Shown here piece by piece: positions 1-7,622 of a stretch of DNA of 57,945 nucleotides (its first letter is position 1; the number at the start of each line of letters is the position of its first letter). The notes beneath the pieces were generated by a model that did no database searches, had not been told where the DNA came from, and saw only the letters and a program-made list of their open reading frames with translations. This DNA is from JBNKEI01 sp050288705. Lineage in GTDB: Bacteria; Myxococcota; Myxococcia; Myxococcales; UBA5297. The stretch spans positions 1 to 57,945 of the forward strand of contig JBNKEI010000136.1 in the NCBI GenBank assembly GCA_050288705.1, written 5' to 3'. A program made the position numbers and the translations under genes.

Positions 1-252
1 ATGGTACTCTTCGCCCTGTACGTATAAATACTGCATTTCCCTTTCTTCCACGTCAGCTTTTGCCACTTTATCACCTGATTTAAAAGTGGGCTCCAAGGTA
101 CGGCCAGAAATTAAACTTTTAATCTTTGTCCGTACGAACGCAGAACCTTTTCCCGGCTTTACGTGCTGAAAGTAGGTAATCTCAAAGGGTTCTTGGTCCA
201 TCTCGATTTTTAATCCGTTGCGAAACTCACTAGTGTCCACCATATCGGCCAT
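1..252 (-). CDS. efp: Elongation factor P, N-terminal part (cut by window edge)
   Basis: The first 84 codons of EF-P are present; the gene runs off the left edge. EF-P binds the ribosome between the P and E sites and relieves stalling at polyproline. The reading begins MADMVDTSEFRNGLKIEMD, then QHVKPGKGSAFVRTKIKSL, which is the KOW-like domain I with the conserved loop (PGKGSAFV) whose tip lysine is the usual modification site. Start is the ATG at 250-252. It lies 41 bp downstream of the Roadblock gene on the same strand, so they may be cotranscribed. Several proteins in this window are proline-rich, so EF-P would have local clients, but that is inference. Only the C-terminal domains cannot be judged. 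Confidence 0.93.
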   Translation of the reverse strand, partial: MADMVDTSEFRNGLKIEMDQEPFEITYFQHVKPGKGSAFVRTKIKSLISGRTLEPTFKSGDKVAKADVEEREMQYLYVQGEEYH

Positions 253-293
253 TGCCTTTAACTCCTGTACAGAAAATGAGGTACTTGGGGTGC

Positions 294-656
294 TTACTCC
301 AGCTCAGCCTTAACCTTAGGCGCAGCCACCCGCAGTGCATAGCGCCCTTTGCCCAAGTTACCATCAGGTAGCAGAGCAAGCACCAAGTAATATTCAGGGG
401 TAAGGAAGCGAGCAATGGTACAAAGCTTTTCGCTATGAATTGCTACTTCGCAAAGCAAGCCCGCCTGCAGTCCGGCTGCGGTGTCTTTGAGCTGTCCAAG
501 AATGCAACCGTACTCAATGAGCATTGCCGAAAGATCGAAACCCGGGTCCTCTGCCTGCAATGTATCGATAGAAATGCCATCAAATCCCATAACGCTGCAG
601 GCGACGGCTCCTTCTACCTGACCTACCAGTTGCTCAAGATGCGTACGGAACGACAT
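294..656 (-). CDS. Roadblock/LC7-domain protein
   Basis: A 120-residue protein beginning MSFRTHLEQLVGQVEGAVA. The pattern of an N-terminal helix, then GAVACSVMGFDGISI, a central helix and a C-terminal LVLALLPDGNLGKGRYALR strand-helix is the Roadblock/LC7 (MglB-like) fold. These small proteins dimerise and regulate small Ras-like GTPases; in Myxococcus MglB is the GAP of the polarity GTPase MglA. No MglA partner is in view, so the specific role is open. I chose the ATG at 656 because GGGGAAAG sits just upstream; the frame is open to an earlier ATG at 740, which would add 28 residues not typical of the family. Probably transcribed with efp. Confidence 0.75.
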   Translation of the reverse strand: MSFRTHLEQLVGQVEGAVACSVMGFDGISIDTLQAEDPGFDLSAMLIEYGCILGQLKDTAAGLQAGLLCEVAIHSEKLCTIARFLTPEYYLVLALLPDGNLGKGRYALRVAAPKVKAELE

Positions 657-771
657 GCTTTCCCCATTTGTTCGAAAAAAGTTGATCCGAGTTTCCAACT
701 CTTCGAACGAGTGCTTGCCCGATCCCAGGCCCATAGTCAAGGCATTCAGGAGAATCGAGTTCTAGTTTTTG

Positions 772-801
772 CCCTCACCCCGGCCCTCTTCCAAAGAGGC
801 C
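772..801. repeat. Degenerate copy of the CCCTCACCC-type inverted-repeat family
   Basis: CCCTCACCC at 772-780 is followed by CCTCTT-CCA-AAGAGG (785-799). It resembles the element at 17663-17740 but is shorter and diverged. It lies between the lipoprotein and Roadblock genes and could form a small hairpin in the transcript. Confidence 0.4.
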
Positions 802-855
802 CATGAGAGCCCGAAGAATCCCAAAGAATGAGGAATGTCAAAAGAACAGTAAAAA

Positions 856-1623
856 TCACTCGGATACACAAGAACAAGTATCTTCATCACACTTCAACCC
901 TTCCCCACATCCTCCGCAGCCCGGACGGCAAACCAAGACTGGAGCTGCCCCATCCTGCCCCCAATTCCCACAAGCAGGCCCGTCAGAACCTTCTGCAGCG
1001 CTTAGTTGGTATTTGTTGCGGTCAAAGCTGGGAAGTGCATAGCGGTAAAGAAAAAGCGGAAAAGCGTAGGCGGGTACTTCTTTTTCCGAACCATTGGCGA
1101 ATTGACCTTTGAGCTTAATGTTTATACTCACATTTACCCCTTCTTCTCCCACGAAGGCAGCAATACTGTCCGCCGAAGCAACCGTGAATAGTGCAGCTAC
1201 TACCGCCAACGTACCTCCAGCGGGTACCGTTCCTGCCATGGGGGTAACTTGAGTAGGAATGTTAGGAAAACCGCGGCAGCGGTTAGCTTCGTCTTGGCAT
1301 TCATAATCTAGCCTTAGCTCAGAAATATAGAAGTCATTACGCGATTCCGGCTGTAGCGTAGTTCCGCCAGCGGTAGGCTTTTCGGTCTCCAAGCTAGATT
1401 TAACCTTAAGGGCAAGATAATACTGCGGATACATACCCATTGCCTCGGGAATAGAGAAATTAAGCGAACCTTTGAATTTCTGAGCATCGCTTGCCTTGGC
1501 CTCACATTTGCTATTAGGCTCGCCGTTAATAGCATTGACTATCTGAATACTTAATACGTCTTCGGCATTACAAGAAAGCAGCATCGCGGTCAGGGGCAGT
1601 ATTAGAAAAGATTTTATTTTCAT
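856..1623 (-). CDS. Cys-rich lipoprotein downstream of pilQ
   Basis: A 255-residue predicted lipoprotein of unknown function. It starts MKIKSFLILPLTAMLLSC, a basic N-terminus, hydrophobic core and LLSC lipobox (Cys18), so it should be lipidated and anchored in the envelope. The middle is a beta-rich stretch with Cys pairs (YECQDEANRCRGF), and the last 40 residues hold eight cysteines (CGNWG, CRPGCGGCGEGLKC, CSC), as in disulfide-bonded surface modules common in Myxococcota. The start at 1623 is preferred over an in-frame one 24 bp upstream because it opens directly on the signal peptide. It follows pilQ by about 50 bp on the same strand, so it is likely the last gene of the pil operon. I do not recognise the family. 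Confidence 0.75.
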   Translation of the reverse strand: MKIKSFLILPLTAMLLSCNAEDVLSIQIVNAINGEPNSKCEAKASDAQKFKGSLNFSIPEAMGMYPQYYLALKVKSSLETEKPTAGGTTLQPESRNDFYISELRLDYECQDEANRCRGFPNIPTQVTPMAGTVPAGGTLAVVAALFTVASADSIAAFVGEEGVNVSINIKLKGQFANGSEKEVPAYAFPLFLYRYALPSFDRNKYQLSAAEGSDGPACGNWGQDGAAPVLVCRPGCGGCGEGLKCDEDTCSCVSE

Positions 1624-1676
1624 GGCGATTCTCGGGTCGACAACCAAAAGGTTGCCGCAACTGAAAAAGAAAACCT

Positions 1677-4358
1677 CTAGGATTTCTCGCCCTCTTTGGC
1701 GGCCACAATTTGGTTTCGATTAATGATTCGAGGAGTAATAAATATTAAAAGCTCAGTACGATTATCCTTTTCTGCTTTCTTTTTGAAAAACCATCCCAAT
1801 ACTGGAATTTTAGAAAGCCAGGGAACTGCCGCTTCATTGTACGATTGAGTACGAGTGTAAATTCCGCCAATAACCGTTGTATCGCCATCATTTACCAGCA
1901 CCTCGGTTTGTGCTTCCTTGCGGCTAATAGAAGGCTGTCCATTAGAACCAGTAAAACTAGGATCGGGCGAGTTATTACTGGCCTGAATTTTCATCAGCAC
2001 ACTGCCATCAGAAGTCACATGAGGTGTTACTTTGAGCTCCAGCTTGGCTTCCACAAACATAGTATTCACCCCAGTGGATGAATATTGACTAAAGGGAATA
2101 GAGATTCCTTGAGAAATGGTGGCCTCGGTATTATCCAAAGTAGTTACTTTGGGAGCGCTAATGGTTTTAACCTGGCCGCCTGCTTCCATTGCCGACAATC
2201 GCAAATTAAGCATGACCGCCCCTCCAGCCGAGCCGAACACAAACCCTACTCCTCCTCCTGCTCCCGCTCCGATGGGGGCCGGCAGATTCACTGCAAAATT
2301 TGGTATGTCCCCAGTCCCGGTATTTCCCTCGGAAGCGCTGGCTCCTGCCATACGCACTACGTTAGGAAACACTAGCCCAGTAGGATTGCCGGTAGCTGGA
2401 CTCATGGAAATGTTTCCGCCCCATTGAATACCCACTTCTCGGGAAAAAGAAGTATTCGCTTCCACAATTCGGCTTTCGATTAAAACCTGGGGGGTTTGAG
2501 TATCTAGCCGACGCACCAATCCTTCTGCTCGCTCCAGGGCTTCGGCAACATCTTTTACGATAATCACATTGGTACGCGCATCGACATTTACTGTTCCTCG
2601 TTCGCTCAATAAATCTTTCACTTTGCTTGAAATATCTGGAGCGGTGGCATAATTGACCGGAATCAGGCGTACTCTAAGAGGTTCTTGCTTTTGCCTGCTC
2701 GCCTTAATAGATTCCGCAATTTTTCTTTCTTCTTCTAATTCTTTCAAAGGTGCTACCCGGATAATGTCTCCAAATTCTTCTTTTCCGAGTTTCTTGGACT
2801 TTAGAATCAAATCCAAAGCCTGGTCCCAAGGAACATTGCGCAAACGAATGGTAATTTTTCCAGCTACATTATCGGCAACCACAATATTGCGACGCGATAA
2901 TTCCGCCATTATTCTTAGAAGATTATGAATATCAATGTCTTTGAATTCGAACGAAACTAAACGTCCAGTGTATCGCGCTCGGCGCGGGGCTGAGGAAGCA
3001 GCGTAACGAGGCGCTTCGGAAACAAACCCCCCTATTTTGGGAGCAGCAGAAGATTCCTCAACTTTATAAGATTTTCCGTCCAGCACCATTTCGGCGCCCG
3101 GGGTTTTGAAGGTCCAAATCAATTTGGATTTTTCAAAATATACCGAATCCTTGGCCTCTCCCTCTAAGGTGGCCACAATTTGAACCGATTGAGAATTTCC
3201 GGGAGAGGTAAACGAACTCACCATTTTTACTGGTCCGCCGTAAAAGGAAGTATCTAGGCTTCGCTCCAAATGTCCGGGCAGTTGGGCGTGGGAAAGAGTC
3301 AAAACCGCCGTATGGGGATCAGGTCGAAGAACCTTGTACTTAGCCCCCTTGGGCACAGCTACCACAATTTTTCCTAAGGCAGCGTTACCCTCAAAAGTGA
3401 TTTCCCGCACTGCGGCAGCCTTAGAACTACCTTGGTCCGGTGATTTATTTTTTTTGGCTACTACAGTGGGCGCTTTCGCTATCGCGGGCTTGGCCGAACT
3501 TGCCAACTCAATCCGTAACCCATTTGCGGAACGGTGTACTTGGTATGCAGGCATGCGATCTTTGGCTCGCGCTTCCAACACCATGCGTGTTTTTCCGGGA
3601 TGCTTTCCAAAACGAACTTCTTTTATGGGAGCCGATGATGGCAAATAACTTGTTCGCAGAGCACGATGAACACCCGGCATATCAATAGCCAAACGTGGCG
3701 GCCTGGTCAGCTCTAAAATATCGATAGTGCCAACCTCTCGATCGGTTTGTAAATTCACAATAAAAGCAGAGCTAGTTTGCTCTGAATTAATTCCAAGTAA
3801 TTGAGTAGCCGGGCGAGTCAAAATATTCTCGTCACGCCTAGCAAGCACCACCCCTTCTTCGAACTCGGTTTGGTTTCCTAATTCATCTTTTTTGCTGGTG
3901 GAAGAAGTATCGTGTCCTGCAGTAATAACTACGCTATTTTTTTCTCCCCTAACGTCATAGGGAGTAGCACCATTCATGGCTAATACTACTCGCCCCACCG
4001 CGGCCAATGAATCAGAAAACTGCGAAACAGTAATTCCATTAATAGGACCTTTACCTTTATGAGGACCTTTTATTGCGGAAATATCCGAATCTGCAATATC
4101 AACAACCACTCGTTCAGGAGAAGTTAGCCGAAAAACCGTAAAAGTGGGAGACTGGCTTCCCCTCAGGATTACCTTAGTTAATTCCTCGCCTCCCGAAATT
4201 TGCAGTTCCTTTACCACATTTACGCCTGGTTTGTTTTCTCCCAGAGCATTCCACGAGAAAACGGCCAGAACTAGCCCGAATCCTAAGACCATTCGGAATA
4301 ACGCTGAGCGCGAAGATTTCATATTAAACGGTTCTACTTTTAGGATTGAGCGGCTCAT
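1677..4358 (-). CDS. pilQ: Type IV pilus secretin PilQ
   Basis: An 893-residue secretin forming the outer-membrane channel through which the pilus exits. In order: a signal/anchor segment (about 20-40), repeated AMIN domains (about 45-140, 170-280, 315-420) that bind peptidoglycan, an STN/secretin N0 domain (about 469-545, VSFEFKDIDIHNLLRIM), an N1/NolW-type domain (VRLIPVNYATAPDIS...), and the C-terminal secretin core (about 630-880) with QVLIESRIVEAN, ISAPKVTTLDN and a final LLIFITPRII. There is a low-complexity SAAPKIGG/SSAPRRARY linker before STN. The ATG at 4358 overlaps the pilP stop as ATGA, suggesting translational coupling. A second ATG 12 codons in is possible. Three AMIN copies make it longer than many proteobacterial PilQs, similar to the Myxococcus protein. 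Confidence 0.96.
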   Translation of the reverse strand: MSRSILKVEPFNMKSSRSALFRMVLGFGLVLAVFSWNALGENKPGVNVVKELQISGGEELTKVILRGSQSPTFTVFRLTSPERVVVDIADSDISAIKGPHKGKGPINGITVSQFSDSLAAVGRVVLAMNGATPYDVRGEKNSVVITAGHDTSSTSKKDELGNQTEFEEGVVLARRDENILTRPATQLLGINSEQTSSAFIVNLQTDREVGTIDILELTRPPRLAIDMPGVHRALRTSYLPSSAPIKEVRFGKHPGKTRMVLEARAKDRMPAYQVHRSANGLRIELASSAKPAIAKAPTVVAKKNKSPDQGSSKAAAVREITFEGNAALGKIVVAVPKGAKYKVLRPDPHTAVLTLSHAQLPGHLERSLDTSFYGGPVKMVSSFTSPGNSQSVQIVATLEGEAKDSVYFEKSKLIWTFKTPGAEMVLDGKSYKVEESSAAPKIGGFVSEAPRYAASSAPRRARYTGRLVSFEFKDIDIHNLLRIMAELSRRNIVVADNVAGKITIRLRNVPWDQALDLILKSKKLGKEEFGDIIRVAPLKELEEERKIAESIKASRQKQEPLRVRLIPVNYATAPDISSKVKDLLSERGTVNVDARTNVIIVKDVAEALERAEGLVRRLDTQTPQVLIESRIVEANTSFSREVGIQWGGNISMSPATGNPTGLVFPNVVRMAGASASEGNTGTGDIPNFAVNLPAPIGAGAGGGVGFVFGSAGGAVMLNLRLSAMEAGGQVKTISAPKVTTLDNTEATISQGISIPFSQYSSTGVNTMFVEAKLELKVTPHVTSDGSVLMKIQASNNSPDPSFTGSNGQPSISRKEAQTEVLVNDGDTTVIGGIYTRTQSYNEAAVPWLSKIPVLGWFFKKKAEKDNRTELLIFITPRIINRNQIVAAKEGEKS

Positions 4359-4951
4359 TCGGCAACCTCGGGCATAAAGAGGTTAATATCTTCTGGTCTA
4401 ACGTCCTTGGTTCCTTGAGGAATTTTAAGCACAACCGAGTTTAGAAATGGCTTTTCCGCTTGGTCTTTATATACTTCGGTAATCACTATTTCCCCCGAAC
4501 GTACTTCTGATACTTTTCCATTGCGTCGTCCAATGGAAGTATTTCGTTTAATTACGTATCCCACGCCGTTGGGGTCTTCCACCATACCAAATGGTCGGGA
4601 AATACCGCTAATTACTCCAACCAAGCGTAACTGCTCCAAATCCCATTTACATAATGGACCACACCGAGCTTTAACATTGGCGGCTTCCACTGCTTTTTCT
4701 GCTAAATCATCTAAAACTGAGCGAAATGGATCACGCTTTCCAACTGGTCTATAGGAGTATTCATAAACTATTGAAGATTTTGACGACTGCTTAGTTTGAA
4801 CTTTCGTGGTAGTTTTTTTCTCCGCTACCTTAGGAGGGGCCGGCGAGTTTGGTGGCGGCAAGGGAGGGTCGCAAGCAATCAAAGCTAGGCCCACAAAAAT
4901 TAGCGCTAGTTTTGGTTCCAGGGGTGTTTTACCAATAGTCTGGATGGCCAT
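4355..4951 (-). CDS. pilP: Type IV pilus lipoprotein PilP
   Basis: A 198-residue inner-membrane lipoprotein linking the PilNO complex to the PilQ secretin. The start ATG at 4951 has GGAG six bases upstream; a GTG 12 bp earlier is a weaker choice. Signal peptide ends LALIAC (lipobox) and is followed by a Pro-rich segment (DPPLPPPNSPAPPK) and a disordered linker, then the HR domain starting near YSYRPVGKRDPFRSVL with LEQLRLVGVISG, VKRNTSIGRRNGKV and VVLKIPQG, all diagnostic for PilP. It contains a CGPLC pair in the linker that is less usual. It sits 17 bp after pilO and overlaps pilQ by 4 bp. Confidence 0.93.
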   Translation of the reverse strand: MAIQTIGKTPLEPKLALIFVGLALIACDPPLPPPNSPAPPKVAEKKTTTKVQTKQSSKSSIVYEYSYRPVGKRDPFRSVLDDLAEKAVEAANVKARCGPLCKWDLEQLRLVGVISGISRPFGMVEDPNGVGYVIKRNTSIGRRNGKVSEVRSGEIVITEVYKDQAEKPFLNSVVLKIPQGTKDVRPEDINLFMPEVAE

Positions 4952-4968
4952 AGTTAACTCCACCGCTC

Positions 4969-5559
4969 CTATTTCTTTGCCCGTTTATCTGAAGAGCCCA
5001 CAAATCGGAACGTGGTTGCCAAATAATTAGCTCGAAGAAACACCTTTTCATTTTTTCGAACCGGCTGATCAAAACTCAAGCCAGTAATGTTAACTATGCG
5101 CCGAAGTTTAGAAATATTTTCGAAAAACAGGGCGATTTCATGATAACTTCCGGCAACCTGCATTTTTATTGGTATTACGGCGTAAAAATCTTGCAATGTT
5201 TCTCTGCTGGGCTCCAAAGTTACTATTTCTAGTCCGCTTTTCTTTCCCACATCGTTTAATTGACGCAAAAGTACATCAATATCCGCTTCTATTGGAAGCT
5301 CATTGCGCGCCTCTTCAAAACGAACTTGAAGCGTTTCTATATCTCTAATAAATCGGGATAATTCGTCGGCCATTCTGCGTTTGTTGGCCAATTCATCGGA
5401 TAGCGACCGAATTTGCGCCTCATTTATTTCAATCGCAGACATCGTATCGCTTATCATAAAAAACCAGCACGCACCAGTGATTAAAGCCACTGCCAACGCG
5501 ATGACGCCAAGCTTGGTACCAATGGGAGTTTTCAGAATACGCTCGATAAGCTTATTCAT
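4969..5559 (-). CDS. pilO: Type IV pilus inner-membrane protein PilO
   Basis: A 196-residue bitopic protein: short cytoplasmic N-terminus, one membrane helix (about 15-37, LGVIALAVALITGACWFFM), a periplasmic coiled coil (about 40-95, EINEAQIRSLSDELANKRR) and a ferredoxin-like domain with LRQLNDVGKKSGLEIVTLEP and YHEIALFFENISKLRRIVN, the PilO signature. PilO pairs with PilN and carries PilP to the secretin. The start ATG at 5557-5559 has GAAG just upstream. It lies 11 bp after pilN. Confidence 0.94.
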   Translation of the reverse strand: MNKLIERILKTPIGTKLGVIALAVALITGACWFFMISDTMSAIEINEAQIRSLSDELANKRRMADELSRFIRDIETLQVRFEEARNELPIEADIDVLLRQLNDVGKKSGLEIVTLEPSRETLQDFYAVIPIKMQVAGSYHEIALFFENISKLRRIVNITGLSFDQPVRKNEKVFLRANYLATTFRFVGSSDKRAKK

Positions 5560-5570
5560 GGCTTCTTTCT

Positions 5571-6230
5571 CTAAATTGCTAAGTTAGCTTTAAATGTAAG
5601 CGAGAAATCAACCACCGACTGAGAGGACCCCATTCTTTTTTGCGCCTTTTTTAACCGAACATTTTTGAAAAAGAAACCCACGGCATCAGGTGAAATCTCT
5701 TGAATATAACCGCTATCCATCAATTCTACCCGACTTTTGTCGGAAACTCCTTCCATTAGTTTACCAATTCCTTCGGCCGTCCAGACGATGTTGGCCAACG
5801 CTTTCATGAATTCTGCCAAGTCTTCATTAGAAACTGTGCTTCCTTCCAGAGACATTGCGCCATTTTTTTGGCTAGACCATTTTTTAATCCATACATTGTG
5901 GGGAATAGCATTGGCCATGGCATCGAGAAGCTTAACTGGCCCGGTACGAGCTTTTTTAAGGCGATCCAATACTTTAAGTTTTTGTTCCAGCGCTTCCTTT
6001 TGGGCCACATATTTCTTTACTTCTCCTATGTCGCGATCAACTCGAGCAATATCATCTTTTAGACCAGAAACCTGCCGGGAAAGATTTTCTGCTCGATTGC
6101 TAGCATTATTATACCAGAGCACATTTCCCACCACGGCCCCAATCAATAATACGCCAAAAAGAATAAGTTGTTGTTTTCCCAGCTCCTGCTTTTTTCCGGC
6201 GCGAACTGGCAGCAAATTGATGTGAATCAT
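5571..6230 (-). CDS. pilN: Type IV pilus inner-membrane protein PilN
   Basis: A 219-residue bitopic protein. The N-terminus MIHINLLPVRAGKK carries the INLLP motif that binds the groove of PilM. A membrane helix (about 22-42, LILFGVLLIGAVVGNVLWY) is followed by a coiled coil (NLSRQVSGLKDDIARVDRDI) and a ferredoxin-like domain (PHNVWIKKWSSQKNGAMSLEG). The ATG at 6230 is chosen because AGAGGTGGCG precedes it and the INLLP motif must lie near the N-terminus; 12 upstream in-frame codons are not family-like. It is between pilM and pilO. Confidence 0.94.
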   Translation of the reverse strand: MIHINLLPVRAGKKQELGKQQLILFGVLLIGAVVGNVLWYNNASNRAENLSRQVSGLKDDIARVDRDIGEVKKYVAQKEALEQKLKVLDRLKKARTGPVKLLDAMANAIPHNVWIKKWSSQKNGAMSLEGSTVSNEDLAEFMKALANIVWTAEGIGKLMEGVSDKSRVELMDSGYIQEISPDAVGFFFKNVRLKKAQKRMGSSQSVVDFSLTFKANLAI

Positions 6231-6284
6231 CGCCACCTCTTCATATGACGTTTCTATATCTACCAAATATACGTTTCTACCAGA

Positions 6285-7361
6285 TTATTTATCGCCTGGG
6301 CGCCGCAAAGCCAAACCCACTGCCACCGCCGCGGTGGGCGCTATATCCATAATATAGCCGGGGTCAAATCGCCTACTTTCAACGGGAATGCTTTTAAACG
6401 GATTAAGAATTTCCACTGGAACCCCAACTCTTTGTTCGATTGTTTTAAAAAGCGCTGGAATCTTCGCAGTCCCCCCGGACAAAAAAACTTTAGAAATGCG
6501 ACCATCAGCGGCAGTTGATGCATAGAAATCGAGGGACCTTTGAATTTCGCCTGCCATCTGTTCAGCAACGGTAGCTAATACCTGTTCTACTTCCTGAGGC
6601 ACCACCGAATCAGTATCGGCCGTATCTCCGCCAATCTTTAATGCCTCCGCTTGTTCATAAGAGATATTAAGCTGTTTTTGAATTTCTTCGGTAAACTGGT
6701 TACCTCCCAACAAGGTAACATCGCGAGTAAAAGTAGTAACTCCGTTAGCTATAACACTAATGCTGACTACCGATGCTCCGGCATTGATAAGGACTACAGT
6801 GTCGTCATTTGACGCATCGTAATTTGTCTCGTAACAATTCTGCACCGCAAAAGCATCGACATCCACTACTACCGTAGTAAGCCCAGCTTCCGCAACCACC
6901 GAGGTGTAATCATTAATCATGTCTTTTTTTGCGGCTACCAATAGAACATCCATTTGTCCGGTTTGCTCATTTCCAGAAGACAGTCTAAACGTATCAATAT
7001 TTACGTCCTTAACATCAAAAGGTATGTATTGCTCTGCTTCCCATTGGATGGTCTCGTCCAGTTCATCCTGGGTCATTCTCGGCAAAGAAATTTTTTTAAT
7101 GATTACCGAATGGCCACTCACTCCAATAGCCACTTCCTTATGTTTCACGCGTAACTCCGCCATTAATTCTTGAATTGCTTGAACAATGGCGGTTGAATTC
7201 ATTAGCGCACCGTCTACAATGGTCTCTGAAGGAAGCGTTTTGGCGCCATAAGCCACCAACGTATAAGCAGATTTTCCTTGTCGGCTAGTTTCTTTGAGCT
7301 GCACCAGTTTTACACTGCTGGAGCCGATATCGAGACCAAGCGCAAGCTTAGCTCTGGCCAT
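6285..7361 (-). CDS. pilM: Type IV pilus actin-like ATPase PilM
   Basis: A 358-residue actin/FtsA-fold cytoplasmic protein. Phosphate-1 loop LGLDIGSSSVKLVQL is at 6-20; further motifs are GVSGHSVIIKKISLP, IQWEAEQYIPF, DVDAFAVQNCYE, VLINAGASVVSI (phosphate 2) and VFLSGGTAKIPAL (adenosine motif). PilM binds ATP and the PilN N-terminus and links the assembly motors to the inner-membrane complex. It is the first gene of the pilM-N-O-P-Q operon, with a strong GGGGGAGGTG ribosome site before the ATG at 7361. Confidence 0.96.
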   Translation of the reverse strand: MARAKLALGLDIGSSSVKLVQLKETSRQGKSAYTLVAYGAKTLPSETIVDGALMNSTAIVQAIQELMAELRVKHKEVAIGVSGHSVIIKKISLPRMTQDELDETIQWEAEQYIPFDVKDVNIDTFRLSSGNEQTGQMDVLLVAAKKDMINDYTSVVAEAGLTTVVVDVDAFAVQNCYETNYDASNDDTVVLINAGASVVSISVIANGVTTFTRDVTLLGGNQFTEEIQKQLNISYEQAEALKIGGDTADTDSVVPQEVEQVLATVAEQMAGEIQRSLDFYASTAADGRISKVFLSGGTAKIPALFKTIEQRVGVPVEILNPFKSIPVESRRFDPGYIMDIAPTAAVAVGLALRRPGDK

Positions 7362-7622
7362 GGAGTTTCACCTCCCCCTTTCCCTTTGTTTGCCAACGAT
7401 TCGAATTGTACATCAGTCAACGCACGAGCTTCAAATCTCGGTAGAAAAATAAGTATTATTTTTGGAGAGGAAAAATCATACTAACGCTGAAATAAACTAC
7501 TTGAGCGGTGAATACACGATAATACAGGCGAATCAGAAACCCAATTTCGACTCACAATTTCGCACCCCCTCTCCCCAAGGGAGAGGGAATTATGTTCGCA
7601 TGTCATCTAAATAGTTACTCTT
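7362..7622. other. Intergenic region before pilM, with a short inverted repeat
   Basis: No gene is seen. It must hold the pilM promoter on the minus strand, but I could not single out a convincing box. At 7567-7587 there is a perfect CCCTCTCCC-CAA-GGGAGAGGG inverted repeat (9-bp arms), the same core as the longer element at 17663-17740. It lies 36 bp past the stop of the FG-GAP gene and may act as a stem-loop in that transcript. Confidence 0.6.
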
